The notes below the pieces were generated by a model. That model did not search any database, had not been told where the DNA came from, and saw only the letters and a program-made list of their open reading frames with translations. The translations under genes were made by a program, and so were the position numbers. From assembly GCA_016934825.1 (NCBI GenBank), contig JAFGSB010000134.1, forward strand, positions 46,468-110,467: DNA of 64,000 bases, written 5' to 3'. Shown here in pieces: positions 9,375 through 17,987 of the stretch. The stretch comes from Candidatus Zhuqueibacterota bacterium. Lineage in GTDB: Bacteria; Zhuqueibacterota; Zhuqueibacteria; Residuimicrobiales; Krinioviventaceae. Each line of letters starts with the position of its first letter. The first letter of the stretch is position 1.

Positions 9375-11078
9375 ATGAGCAATCGTGACTGGATAGTCCT
9401 CATCGGTTTTCTCTCATTCGTCGTTGTGTACGGGATTTGGAAAACGCGCGGCAAGAGGGATATCAAGGACTTTTTGCTGGCAAATAAATCGACACCCTGG
9501 TACACGGTTACGCTGTCGATTATGGCGACGCAGGCCAGCGCGATTACATTTCTCTCCACCCCGGGCCAGGCGTATGTTGACGGTATGCGTTTTGTCCAGT
9601 TCTATTTAGGGTTGCCCATTGCCATGATCGTTCTGTCCGTAACAGCCGTTCCCATATATCATAAATTAGACGTATATACCGCGTATGAATATCTGGAACA
9701 GCGTTTTGATTTGAAAAATCGTACCCTGGGGAGTGTTCTCTTTTTGACGCAGCGCGGCTTGGCGGCCGGATTCACCATATTCGCGCCGGCGCTGATTATC
9801 TCGGTTCTGCTTGGCTGGGATATACGCCTCACTATTTTTATGATCGGCGGTCTGGTCATTATTTACACCGCCTCCGGGGGTACGGACGCGGTCAACAAAA
9901 CCCATCTCCTGCAGATGATCATTATAACCATCGGCATGTTCTCGGCTTTTGTGGTGATCTTTTATAAATTGCCGTCCGATATTTCGTTTCTGGACGCCAC
10001 GCACATAGCCGGTAAAATGGGCAAGTTGAACGCCATTACTTTCTCCTTTGACTGGAAAGACCGTTACAATTTCTGGTCAGGACTGATTGGCGGGACCTTT
10101 CTGGCGCTGTCGTATTTCGGCACGGACCAGTCGCAGGTGCAGCGTTATCTGTCCGGCAAATCCATTGCGCAAAGCCGCATGGGCCTGCTCGCCAACGGTA
10201 TGGTCAAAATACCCATGCAGTTCACCATTTTGTTCATCGGCGCCATGATCTTTGTGTTTTACCAGTTTGTCACACCGCCCTTGTTCTTTAATTCGGTTGA
10301 AACGGAAAATATCCAAAACAGTTTGTATTCGGCGGAGTATAAAAAGCTGGAGACCGATTACAGTCAACTGCATGCGGTAAAGCAGGAAAACATCCGGGGA
10401 ATGCTGGACGCGTTTTATGAGAATAATGACGGGGAACTGGATACCTATTTACAGAATATCCGCAACATGAATATATCCGAACTGGAAATAAAAGAGGACG
10501 CAAAAGATCTCATCCACAAAGTAAATCCCCAAGCGGACACCAATGATACCAATTATATCTTTTTGAGTTTTGTTATCAATTTTTTACCGGCGGGGCTTGT
10601 CGGGCTTGTGCTGGCCGCGATCCTGTCCGCCTCGATGTCGTCAACATCCGCAGAACTGAACGCGCTGGCGTCGACAACGGTGATTGATATATATAAACGG
10701 CTGTTCAAAAAGAAAGCATCTGACCGTCATTACCTGATCGCGTCAAAAGCGGCCACAATATTTTGGGGGATATATGCCATCAATTTCGCGTTATTCGCCA
10801 ACCGGCTCGGTTCGCTGATCGAGGCCGTAAATATATTGGGATCGCTTTTTTACGGAACAATTCTGGGTATTTTCCTGGTGGCGTTTTATTTTAATAAAGT
10901 GGGGGGGACTGCCACATTTTTCGCGGCCATTATCGCCGAGATCGTTGTCCTCGCCTATTATTTTTTCACAAAGATACCGTATCTATGGTATAATGTGATA
11001 GGATGTATTACTCTTTTGATTATCGCGAATTTGATCAGTGTACACCGTTTGTTTTCCCAAAACCGGGGTACTGCATAA
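9375..11078 (+). CDS. sodium:solute symporter (SSS family)
   Basis: A 567-residue inner-membrane protein with about 13 hydrophobic segments. Family features include IMATQASAITFLSTPGQAY after the first helices (the conserved early SSS segment) and the run ILSASMSSTSAELNALAS near residue 420, where the Ser/Thr cluster resembles the Na2-site helix of SSS carriers. A hydrophilic insert of roughly 80 residues (about 315-395) separates two helices. The substrate cannot be read from sequence. Position after the PIG-L deacetylase suggests a sugar or a deacetylated amino-sugar product. Start ATG 9375 has only a weak ribosome site. The gene runs convergently into the next unit. Confidence 0.85.
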   Translation: MSNRDWIVLIGFLSFVVVYGIWKTRGKRDIKDFLLANKSTPWYTVTLSIMATQASAITFLSTPGQAYVDGMRFVQFYLGLPIAMIVLSVTAVPIYHKLDVYTAYEYLEQRFDLKNRTLGSVLFLTQRGLAAGFTIFAPALIISVLLGWDIRLTIFMIGGLVIIYTASGGTDAVNKTHLLQMIIITIGMFSAFVVIFYKLPSDISFLDATHIAGKMGKLNAITFSFDWKDRYNFWSGLIGGTFLALSYFGTDQSQVQRYLSGKSIAQSRMGLLANGMVKIPMQFTILFIGAMIFVFYQFVTPPLFFNSVETENIQNSLYSAEYKKLETDYSQLHAVKQENIRGMLDAFYENNDGELDTYLQNIRNMNISELEIKEDAKDLIHKVNPQADTNDTNYIFLSFVINFLPAGLVGLVLAAILSASMSSTSAELNALASTTVIDIYKRLFKKKASDRHYLIASKAATIFWGIYAINFALFANRLGSLIEAVNILGSLFYGTILGIFLVAFYFNKVGGTATFFAAIIAEIVVLAYYFFTKIPYLWYNVIGCITLLIIANLISVHRLFSQNRGTA

Positions 11079-11115
11079 TATTAATACCGGTATGTATCGT
11101 CATTCTGCCGGTTTG

Positions 11116-11757
11116 TTAAAACATCCAACCGATTGTAAAGGTGAATGTGGGCAAAACCGGGATAAACGCTGGCCAGGGGGAGAAAAACCAGTCATGACCG
11201 GGACTTGTATGTTCCAGGCTCGACCAACTGTAAACAAAAATTGTCTGATTTAACCGGATATCGTAAAACAGCCTGCCGATTTGTTTCCGATACCCGAGGG
11301 TCAAATAAGGGGACAGATTTAAAAAATGGACCTTTGTGTACCGGTTGTAATAATCCCAGAATTTTATAAAACCGCCTATATACAGATTTTTGGGTCTTAT
11401 ATTTAGTTTACGGAATAGAAAATAATTACTTCCGGCATGCAGTTGCCCTGTAAAGGCCAGTTTGTTCACGTATCCCAGTGCCAGGCGGGATTCGATGCAG
11501 TGATTGGAATTAAAAAAATATCCTCCGCTGACGGCAAAACCGTATTCCAATCCGGTCATGATGGGGAGATAACGTTTGACATCATCCTGTACCTGAAAGG
11601 CGGCGGGCAATGCCAGGGGATTGATACCGGCATAAAATTTTGGTTCGTTTAAAGTCAAACCGGGATTTTTCTGCAAACCGGTTTGTAAATCCTGCTGAGG
11701 GAAAACCATCTCCGAAACAAGGAACAGCAACAATAGTGTGATTTTCAGTGTTTTCAT
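11116..11757 (-). CDS. exported protein of unknown function, probably beta-rich
   Basis: A 213-residue protein with a signal peptide (MKTLKITLLLLFLVSEMVFP then QQ). The mature part alternates aromatic and small residues (GYFFNSNHCIESRLALGYV, LYIGGFIKFWDYYNRY, FTFTIGWMF at the end), and the C-terminal aromatic residue is typical of small outer-membrane beta-barrels. Its ATG overlaps the stop of the nitrilase-like gene by four bases (ATGA), so the two are translationally coupled. No family is recognised; an outer-membrane barrel is an inference from pattern. Confidence 0.6.
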   Translation of the reverse strand: MKTLKITLLLLFLVSEMVFPQQDLQTGLQKNPGLTLNEPKFYAGINPLALPAAFQVQDDVKRYLPIMTGLEYGFAVSGGYFFNSNHCIESRLALGYVNKLAFTGQLHAGSNYFLFRKLNIRPKNLYIGGFIKFWDYYNRYTKVHFLNLSPYLTLGYRKQIGRLFYDIRLNQTIFVYSWSSLEHTSPGHDWFFSPWPAFIPVLPTFTFTIGWMF

Positions 11758-12635
11758 TCGTATACTCCAATGCGATAGTATTCATAGCGTTCATCACCCT
11801 GTCCCCCGATCCGTATTGTTCCCGCCGGGTCTGAAATATAACAATTACCGGAATATACATTTTCTTTTTCGTCGCCGCAGCGGTTGGCAAATATGGCCCA
11901 GGCGTTAAATTGCCGGGCAACCGCGTCAATGCGGAATTCGAGTGCGTTTGATGCCAGCGCGTGGATGAGTATTTTTATATTGTCTTTGACAAGTTCTTCG
12001 GTTAACTTTAAACTTTGAACATCCGCGCATACGATCATGCCGGTTTTTATTCCATCTATCGTGACGACTGTTTTGTGGTTTCCCGCGGTAAAACCGCTTT
12101 TTTCGTCCCAATTGACCAGATTAACTTTTCTGTGCACGGCCTCAATATTTCCATTGGGATTTAATAAAACGAGCGAATTGTATATATTTTCGTTCTCATT
12201 CACCCGCTCCGTCATACCAAAGGCGACATACATATTCAGCGAATCGGCAAGCGCGCCGATGACCTGTGTAGCCGAGCCGGGTATTGTCTCGGCAATATTC
12301 TTCTGATAGGCGACCGGATTGCCGGGGTCGTAATACCAGCCCAGAATGGTTTCGCCAACAACGACAAGCCGGGTTGCCGGCTTTTCCGTTTTGATGCGCC
12401 GGAGAATACCGGTCATCTTTTGCAGATTTTCCTGTTTGTCCCTGGAACATGACATACAAACCGATGCCACGTTTAGATGTTTTGTTGCTTTACTGTCATC
12501 ATATTTTAGCGGCGCCCCTGAGATATCCATCAGCCCCTGAATGATTTTATCCGAATCACCGCATGCCGCGCAAAGCATTACGATGAATAAAAGCGGAAGA
12601 ATAATCAGGTGCTTTCGTCTTTCTTGCCATTGCAT
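11754..12635 (-). CDS. nitrilase/carbon-nitrogen hydrolase lipoprotein
   Basis: A 293-residue protein. The N-terminus has a basic region, a hydrophobic core and MLCAACGDS, which resembles a lipoprotein signal although the position -3 residue is not ideal. The rest is a carbon-nitrogen hydrolase domain with the catalytic triad visible: Glu in VVGETILG, Lys in HRKVNLV and Cys in VCADVQS. This family hydrolyses amides or nitriles, or transfers acyl groups. The substrate is unknown. A membrane-anchored member outside the cytoplasm is uncommon; most are cytosolic. It is coupled to the exported protein downstream. Confidence 0.75.
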   Translation of the reverse strand: MQWQERRKHLIILPLLFIVMLCAACGDSDKIIQGLMDISGAPLKYDDSKATKHLNVASVCMSCSRDKQENLQKMTGILRRIKTEKPATRLVVVGETILGWYYDPGNPVAYQKNIAETIPGSATQVIGALADSLNMYVAFGMTERVNENENIYNSLVLLNPNGNIEAVHRKVNLVNWDEKSGFTAGNHKTVVTIDGIKTGMIVCADVQSLKLTEELVKDNIKILIHALASNALEFRIDAVARQFNAWAIFANRCGDEKENVYSGNCYISDPAGTIRIGGQGDERYEYYRIGVYE

Positions 12636-12876
12636 AATAGTGTTCGTCAGCCTTAAAAAATTTTTAGTATTGAATAGTTGGGTAAAATGATGTGAACGTA
12701 CTTTGAATATAATATTCTCGAATTTTATAATTTAACATTATTTTGGGTTTTTCAAATAGAAAATTTTCAAGAATTCTACAAAATCCGCAGATACAGGGAT
12801 ACAAAATAAGAAATTATACAGTAGAAATTGTATTGAAAGGCTGGTGAAAGAGGAAATAATAATAAAAGAATATAGC

Positions 12877-14187
12877 TTATGCCGATAATTTTTTTATCAC
12901 TACCATCGTCATATCATCCATTTGTGGCCGGTTACCGGAATGTTTTTTGACTGCCGATATAATTGTATCGATCAACGCTGTGGCCGGTAACTCCATGTTC
13001 TCACTGACTATTTTTATTATACCTTCTTCGCCAAATTCATTTTCAGCCGTATCCATTGCTTCGGAAATACCGTCCGAATAGATCAACAGTATATCGTTAT
13101 CGGTAAAGGAAATGGATGTTTCACTGTATGAATATTTCTCCAAAAAGCTTAAAGCAATGCCTGCATCCTGTAGTATTTTCGGGTTTTTACTTTTTGAAAA
13201 GAGAATGGGCCGGTCGTGTCCCGCGTTGGCGCTGCAGAATTGATGTTTCTTAAAATCCAGAATACCGTAAAAAAATGTGGCAAATTTATTGGAGGCCGTA
13301 CTATGAAAAAGCAGTCTGTTGGAACGTTCCAAACATAATTTCGGGGAACAGTTTTCCAGGCTTTGTCCCCTTATAGTTGCCTGCAGATTCGCCATTAATA
13401 AAGCGGCTGGTAATCCTTTGCCGGATACATCTCCCAGGCAGACGATCAATCTGTTTTCACCGGGTGATATAAAGTCATAATAATCGCCGCCTACAAGTTG
13501 TGCGGGTAAACTTTTTCCGGCAATGTCATAACCGGGAATGTTGGGAGCGGTTTTGGGCAGTAATCCCGTCTGGATCTCGCGTGCCAGCCGGAGTTCCTCC
13601 TGCACGCGTAACAGGTCCTGTTCCTTTTCATATAATCTGGCGTTTTCGACAACCTGGGCGGACTGCCCGGCTATTATGGCGAGTAATTTCTGGTCGTCTT
13701 CGTTAAATCCCCCGCCGTCTCTTTTGTTATAGACTGTTAAAATACCCTTTAATTCCGATTTAATCAATAACGGGACGCATAAAAGTGACTGTATAGATTT
13801 ATCCCATTGAATACCCTTAAAACGGCTGTCTGATTTAGGTTCATTAATAACCAGGGGTCTTTTATTTAAATGCATCCATCCCAAAAGAGCTTGGTCAAGA
13901 TGAAAAGCCTGGTGTTCGCTGGAACTGACCATGCTTCTGATCAGGGTTTGCATGGAATCACCGGACTGCGGCTCAACAAGTGTGATCATGCCCTGCTCGG
14001 CGTGAACGGCCCGGATTGAGCGGTGGATCACTTTTTTCATGATCTCCTCGGAATTTACCGATGCACCGATTTCACGTGCCAGGTCATTCAGGATTGATAG
14101 TTCTTCGACCGCTCTTCTAAGTCTCTGATTTTCTTTTAATAGTGAACTTTTATTGAATTTTTCTTCATTCATAGAATTAGGAACCAT
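12877..14187 (-). CDS. GAF domain plus PP2C-type (RsbU/SpoIIE-like) phosphatase
   Basis: About 436 residues from ATG 14187. A TTG 15 bases upstream and an ATG at 14172 are alternative starts, and none has a clear Shine-Dalgarno. A short N-terminal coiled coil (LLKENQRLRRAVEELSIL) leads into a GAF domain (about 30-180). A second helical linker follows (LLRVQEELRLAREIQTGLLP), then a SpoIIE/PP2C phosphatase domain with the metal-binding motifs GGDYYDF, GDVSGKGLPAALLMA and YSDGISEAMD. Such proteins dephosphorylate anti-sigma-factor antagonists in partner-switching pathways, here responding to a ligand of the GAF domain. No antagonist or anti-sigma gene is adjacent. No membrane segment is present. 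Confidence 0.9.
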   Translation of the reverse strand: MVPNSMNEEKFNKSSLLKENQRLRRAVEELSILNDLAREIGASVNSEEIMKKVIHRSIRAVHAEQGMITLVEPQSGDSMQTLIRSMVSSSEHQAFHLDQALLGWMHLNKRPLVINEPKSDSRFKGIQWDKSIQSLLCVPLLIKSELKGILTVYNKRDGGGFNEDDQKLLAIIAGQSAQVVENARLYEKEQDLLRVQEELRLAREIQTGLLPKTAPNIPGYDIAGKSLPAQLVGGDYYDFISPGENRLIVCLGDVSGKGLPAALLMANLQATIRGQSLENCSPKLCLERSNRLLFHSTASNKFATFFYGILDFKKHQFCSANAGHDRPILFSKSKNPKILQDAGIALSFLEKYSYSETSISFTDNDILLIYSDGISEAMDTAENEFGEEGIIKIVSENMELPATALIDTIISAVKKHSGNRPQMDDMTMVVIKKLSA

Positions 14188-14228
14188 GATTTTTGTTAAC
14201 AATTTTTTATATCATATTCATTATCACT

Positions 14229-14249
14229 GGTGTCCGGTTAACGGACACC
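14229..14249. repeat. GTTAA-centred palindrome, copy 1
   Basis: A perfect 8-bp stem GGTGTCCG/CGGACACC with loop GTTAA. It is related to copies at 14373, 28262 and 49703. The stem base pair T-A here is C-G in the copy at 49703, a compensating change. Confidence 0.65.
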
Positions 14250-14372
14250 GCTGCCTGATCAGGTTTACAAGTTAAATAAAATCAGGTTATATAATTGTAA
14301 AAATTTATTTATTCCAAACAAATTAATAAATGATGTTATATCCGAAAACGTGAATATTATAAATATGTTACG

Positions 14373-14401
14373 AGTGTCGCGTCCGGGTTTAACCGGACAC
14401 T
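14373..14401. repeat. GTTTAA-centred palindrome, copy 2
   Basis: GTCCGG and CCGGAC form a 6-bp stem around GTTTAA. An outer AGTGT/ACACT pairing is possible if five bases bulge out. It shares the CCGG-TTAA-CCGG core with the other copies. Confidence 0.5.
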
Positions 14402-14502
14402 GATGATTCATTATATAATTTTTGTAGATATATTCAACTAGAATGATATCAATCCGTCCGTTTCATTATAATTGTTTTAATAAAAATGGCAATTTTTATC
14501 AG

Positions 14503-15258
14503 CTATTGAAAACTCTTTCCTGTAACAATTTGATAATATGCCACGGAAGGATCATCGCTTGTTACTGTTTGTTTTTTTTCTTTTTCGAGTGCTAATTTCC
14601 ACTGATACAATTCCGTAAAAGTATGTTTTACTTTGTCCAATAATTGTTTAAACTGTCCTTCTTTTTCATAATTATCCGCATCCTCTTTACTGTCCCACAT
14701 TGTAAGACTTAATACCTGGTTTTCCTCTTCTAAATTCTCGGATATATAGGCGTAACGGCAACCTTTTATATTTTTTAATTTTGGGTCAATTTCTTTTTGA
14801 TAAATTTCCCGAAAAGTGTTCATCATGCCGGGTTTGATTTTTATGGATAAAAAGCGTAAAAACAAGTACGGTATCGCTTTCCGGGAAAATGTTTTTTCAT
14901 CTTTATCGGATAATGTCCTGAATGATTTTATAACGGGTTCATCAGGTACTGGTTGGTATTCTAAATTCAGGTCTTTGGATAATTGAACTTTCCATTCGGA
15001 TGAATCCGATAAAAACGGCATGATATAGTCCAGTAATTCTTTGAATACGCCGCTTTTTTCATAGGCTTCGGCGTGTTCATGGGTGTCCCACAATGTTATT
15101 GAAATTCCTTCATCCGGCTGCTTTTCGTTTTGCACCAAAGCCGCGAATAAACAACCGGGAACTTTCTGCAGCCGGGGTATGATCTTTTCATCATATATTT
15201 GATGAATATTTGATAATGAATAGGATTTATATTTTGCCTGCACAAATCTTAAATACAT
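14503..15258 (-). CDS. tandem ABM-like (dimeric alpha+beta barrel) protein
   Basis: A 251-residue cytoplasmic protein made of two similar halves. Half one (about 1-95) has MYLRFVQAKYKSYSLSNIHQ, PGCLFAALVQ and ITLWDTHEHAEAYEKSGVFKELL. Half two (about 128-225) has YLFLRFLSIKIKPGMMNTFRE, KGCRYAYISE and LTMWDSKEDADNYEKEGQFKQLL. Each half matches the antibiotic-biosynthesis-monooxygenase-like ferredoxin fold, which normally works as a homodimer, so the fused pair would make one complete barrel. No catalytic residue can be named. A Shine-Dalgarno (AAGGA) precedes the ATG. It follows the Ser/Thr kinase by 27 bases, so the two are probably co-transcribed and the kinase may act on it or share its signal (inference). 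Confidence 0.75.
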   Translation of the reverse strand: MYLRFVQAKYKSYSLSNIHQIYDEKIIPRLQKVPGCLFAALVQNEKQPDEGISITLWDTHEHAEAYEKSGVFKELLDYIMPFLSDSSEWKVQLSKDLNLEYQPVPDEPVIKSFRTLSDKDEKTFSRKAIPYLFLRFLSIKIKPGMMNTFREIYQKEIDPKLKNIKGCRYAYISENLEEENQVLSLTMWDSKEDADNYEKEGQFKQLLDKVKHTFTELYQWKLALEKEKKQTVTSDDPSVAYYQIVTGKSFQ

Positions 15259-15285
15259 TTTATCGATCCTTCATAAATATTAAAA

Positions 15286-17895
15286 TTATTTATTAAGAAG
15301 GTTTTGAAATTTTGGATGTTCCCGCAACGGATCCCAGATCGGATCAATTTTCAGTATTGCAACGGAAATTTCCGACGGAATGGACAAAAGGTACTGAAGT
15401 TGATTTATTGCCTCTTCATACTCGCCGGCCAAAATATATATACGTGTCAATTCCTGCAAATAAAAGTAACCCGCCAGGGCATCTTTTGAAACGGGGCAAA
15501 TCTCCACGGCGCGTTGGCCTTCCCGAACCGCATCGGTTTTGCGTCCGAGATAAGCGTATGCCAGCCCCAGGGACATCCGGTGCCTGGGATCATCGGGATA
15601 ATTTTGCACCTGTTTTTCAAAGATCATCCGGGCCGTATCAGCATGGATTTGTACAAGAGAGGGTTTTTGCATTAAATGATAAACTGCTGCAAAACCAAAA
15701 TTTTTTTGAAATAGACTATACTGGAGTTCAAAAATGTCTGATGGTAGTGAGTTAATCTGACTCAGCATTTTATTGTAATTTCGCTCAACTCTGTTCAGAT
15801 TTAAACGAATATTTTCAAATTCAAGGGTTTGAGGCAGCTTGCCGGCAATTTGCTGAGCTTCTTTAATATCGCCTTTCCACAATATTGTTGTTAGTGCCTT
15901 GAACTCTATACTGCTATAAAAGTTCGGATTTATTGCAAATGAACGTTCAAACCACAACAGGGCATCCTGATATTTTCTCATCACCAAAAATGTCAATCCT
16001 TGTTGTTGGATTAACATTGCATCACGGGGATTGAGTTTATATGCCTCATTCAACGATTTAATGGATTCTTCCCATTTACCCTGTCGGCGCTGAATGTAGC
16101 CAACCACTTCGGGTGAAAAATTAGGACGGATTTTTTTTATATATTCAAATTCTTTCAGGGCGCGGTCATAATCAAGAAAACCCCTGTAATAATAGAGAGC
16201 CAGCATATTATGGGCTATTGGCAATTCCGGAGATATTCGTAAAGCTTCATCAATAGCTGCTTTTGATTGTGCCAGACGTTCTTTTGTACGATCAATGCCG
16301 CTAAAATACAGCCAGGAGTGTCCCTGTGATAACCAGGCGTAGGCTACGGCAAAATCGGGATCCAGTTCGACTGCTTTTTGATACATTTCAATAGACCTCT
16401 CCAGTTCCTCCTTTCTATCGGCAGCCAGGCCAAGAGTCTGATGATTAAATCCCCGTAAAAAATAATCATAAGCATCGAGATTTTCAGTTGGCCTGGCATT
16501 TAAAGCCCGGCGTTCCGGTTCAAGCAACTTGAGATCGAGTTGTTTTGCCACCTGTTCGGCCATTTCGCTTTGAACGTCAAAAATTCTGTCTATTGTCCGG
16601 TCGTACTGTTCGGTCCAGATGTGCGTATCATCGGATATCCGGATTAATTGCGGGGTTATTCTAACCCGTCCGGTTGTGACAGATTGTTGCTCCCAGCGTA
16701 TTGTGCCTTCAAGTATAAAATCGACTTCCAGTTCTTTTCCGATCTGTTTCAAGGTTTTATCGCTGTTTTTATATTTCAACGCGCTGGTTCGGGAGATAAC
16801 ACCCAGTTCATGTAAACACGCAAGGCGGCTGGTGATCTCTTCCGTAATACCGTCAGCGAAATATTCCTCTTCCGGAGGCCCAAGGTTCACAAAGGGTAAT
16901 ACGGCGATCATTTTTCTTTCAAGCATTGAAACTCCAGACTCTTTATCGCCAGTGATCCTGGTTACCAGGAAAAGAGCGGCTATAATTAAAATGATCACAG
17001 TACCAACTGCGATGAATGTTTTTCGATTTTGAATTTGATTGAAAGTTTTTATTTCTGTTAAATGTTCACTTTTAGGGGCGGTGTCCTGTTGTATTGCACT
17101 CAGGTCTTCAATCAAAACACTTACGGATTGATATCGTTTATCCGGATCTTTAGATAATGTTTTGTGAATAATTTTTTGCATGTACTCAGGTAATTCCGTA
17201 TTCAGGGAGGTAACCGGGGCGGGTTCCTCATTTAAAATGGAATACACAACAGCCTGTTCATAATCGCCCTTGAAAGGACGCTGGCGGGTGAGCATTTCGT
17301 ACAGGATGGTTCCCAGAGACCAGATGTCTGAACGAAAATCAACATCTTTGCCGCTTGCCTGTTCCGGCGACATATAAGCCGCGGTGCCAACAGTCGATCC
17401 CGTAGTCGTAATATGCGCCCTGCCGGCCAGTTTAGCCAGACCGAAATCCATGATCTTGACCTGATTTTTTGTCGTGACCATGATATTAGCGGGTTTGATA
17501 TCACGATGGACAATTTTATTGTCGTGCGCTTCTTTCAATCCCTTTGCAATCTGAATAGTAATATCGATGGCCGTGTTTTTATCCAAAATTTCCTGTTCTA
17601 TCTTTTTTTTCAGGGTTTCTCCATCATAAAAGGCCATAACTATAAATGTTTGCCCGTCATCTGTCTCGTCAATTTCATGTATGGTACAGATATTCGGATG
17701 ATCAAGGGCCGAGGCTGTTTGCGCTTCCTGGATAAAACGCTCTTTTGCTTCCGGGTCGGATGTCATGGCAGGCGGCAGGAATTTCAGGGCCACCATTCTG
17801 TTCAGTTTTGTATCATGGGCCTTGTATACGATACCCATCCCGCCCTCACCTAACTTTTCAAGGATCTTGTAATGCGAGATCATTTTGCCGAGCAT
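15286..17895 (-). CDS. Ser/Thr protein kinase with TolB-like and TPR region
   Basis: An 869-residue protein with an AGGAGAAG ribosome site. Residues about 8-270 are a Hanks-type kinase with GEGGMG loop, catalytic HRDIKPAN, metal-binding DFG (MDFGLAK) and the APE-like AAYMSPEQ. One membrane helix lies near 293-312 (FIAVGTVIILIIAALFLV). Next comes a segment like TolB/adenylate-cyclase-associated proteins (MIAVLPFVNLG ... FADGITEEI ... LEGTIRWEQ ... DDTHIWTEQYDRT), followed by about ten TPR-like repeats to the end. The layout suggests an inner-membrane kinase with an extracytoplasmic sensor. This architecture is common in Calditrichota, Acidobacteriota and Gemmatimonadota. Substrates are unknown; the ABM protein downstream is a candidate partner. 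Confidence 0.92.
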   Translation of the reverse strand: MLGKMISHYKILEKLGEGGMGIVYKAHDTKLNRMVALKFLPPAMTSDPEAKERFIQEAQTASALDHPNICTIHEIDETDDGQTFIVMAFYDGETLKKKIEQEILDKNTAIDITIQIAKGLKEAHDNKIVHRDIKPANIMVTTKNQVKIMDFGLAKLAGRAHITTTGSTVGTAAYMSPEQASGKDVDFRSDIWSLGTILYEMLTRQRPFKGDYEQAVVYSILNEEPAPVTSLNTELPEYMQKIIHKTLSKDPDKRYQSVSVLIEDLSAIQQDTAPKSEHLTEIKTFNQIQNRKTFIAVGTVIILIIAALFLVTRITGDKESGVSMLERKMIAVLPFVNLGPPEEEYFADGITEEITSRLACLHELGVISRTSALKYKNSDKTLKQIGKELEVDFILEGTIRWEQQSVTTGRVRITPQLIRISDDTHIWTEQYDRTIDRIFDVQSEMAEQVAKQLDLKLLEPERRALNARPTENLDAYDYFLRGFNHQTLGLAADRKEELERSIEMYQKAVELDPDFAVAYAWLSQGHSWLYFSGIDRTKERLAQSKAAIDEALRISPELPIAHNMLALYYYRGFLDYDRALKEFEYIKKIRPNFSPEVVGYIQRRQGKWEESIKSLNEAYKLNPRDAMLIQQQGLTFLVMRKYQDALLWFERSFAINPNFYSSIEFKALTTILWKGDIKEAQQIAGKLPQTLEFENIRLNLNRVERNYNKMLSQINSLPSDIFELQYSLFQKNFGFAAVYHLMQKPSLVQIHADTARMIFEKQVQNYPDDPRHRMSLGLAYAYLGRKTDAVREGQRAVEICPVSKDALAGYFYLQELTRIYILAGEYEEAINQLQYLLSIPSEISVAILKIDPIWDPLREHPKFQNLLNK

Positions 17896-17925
17896 AAGTT
17901 ACTTCTCCTGCTTAAAAACATAGGC

Positions 17926-17956
17926 CGGTTTGTCCCTTAATAAAAGGGACAAACCG
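17926..17956 (-). terminator. hairpin terminator after the DegT aminotransferase gene
   Basis: A perfect 13-bp stem (CGGTTTGTCCCTT with AAGGGACAAACCG) and a 5-base loop, about 31 bases after the aminotransferase stop. Read leftwards, a run of T follows some ten bases later rather than immediately. It separates the aminotransferase transcript from the kinase gene. Confidence 0.7.
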
Positions 17957-17987
17957 TAAAGTTAGTAAGTTACGATGGTTCCGCTCA

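Larger units (their letters stand above)
14203..14502. other. intergenic region with two related palindromes
   Basis: These 300 AT-rich bases carry no gene. They hold two hairpins of the same style (14229-14249 and 14373-14401), described separately. Both lie downstream of the ABM-domain gene on the minus strand and could end its transcript. Confidence 0.6.
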
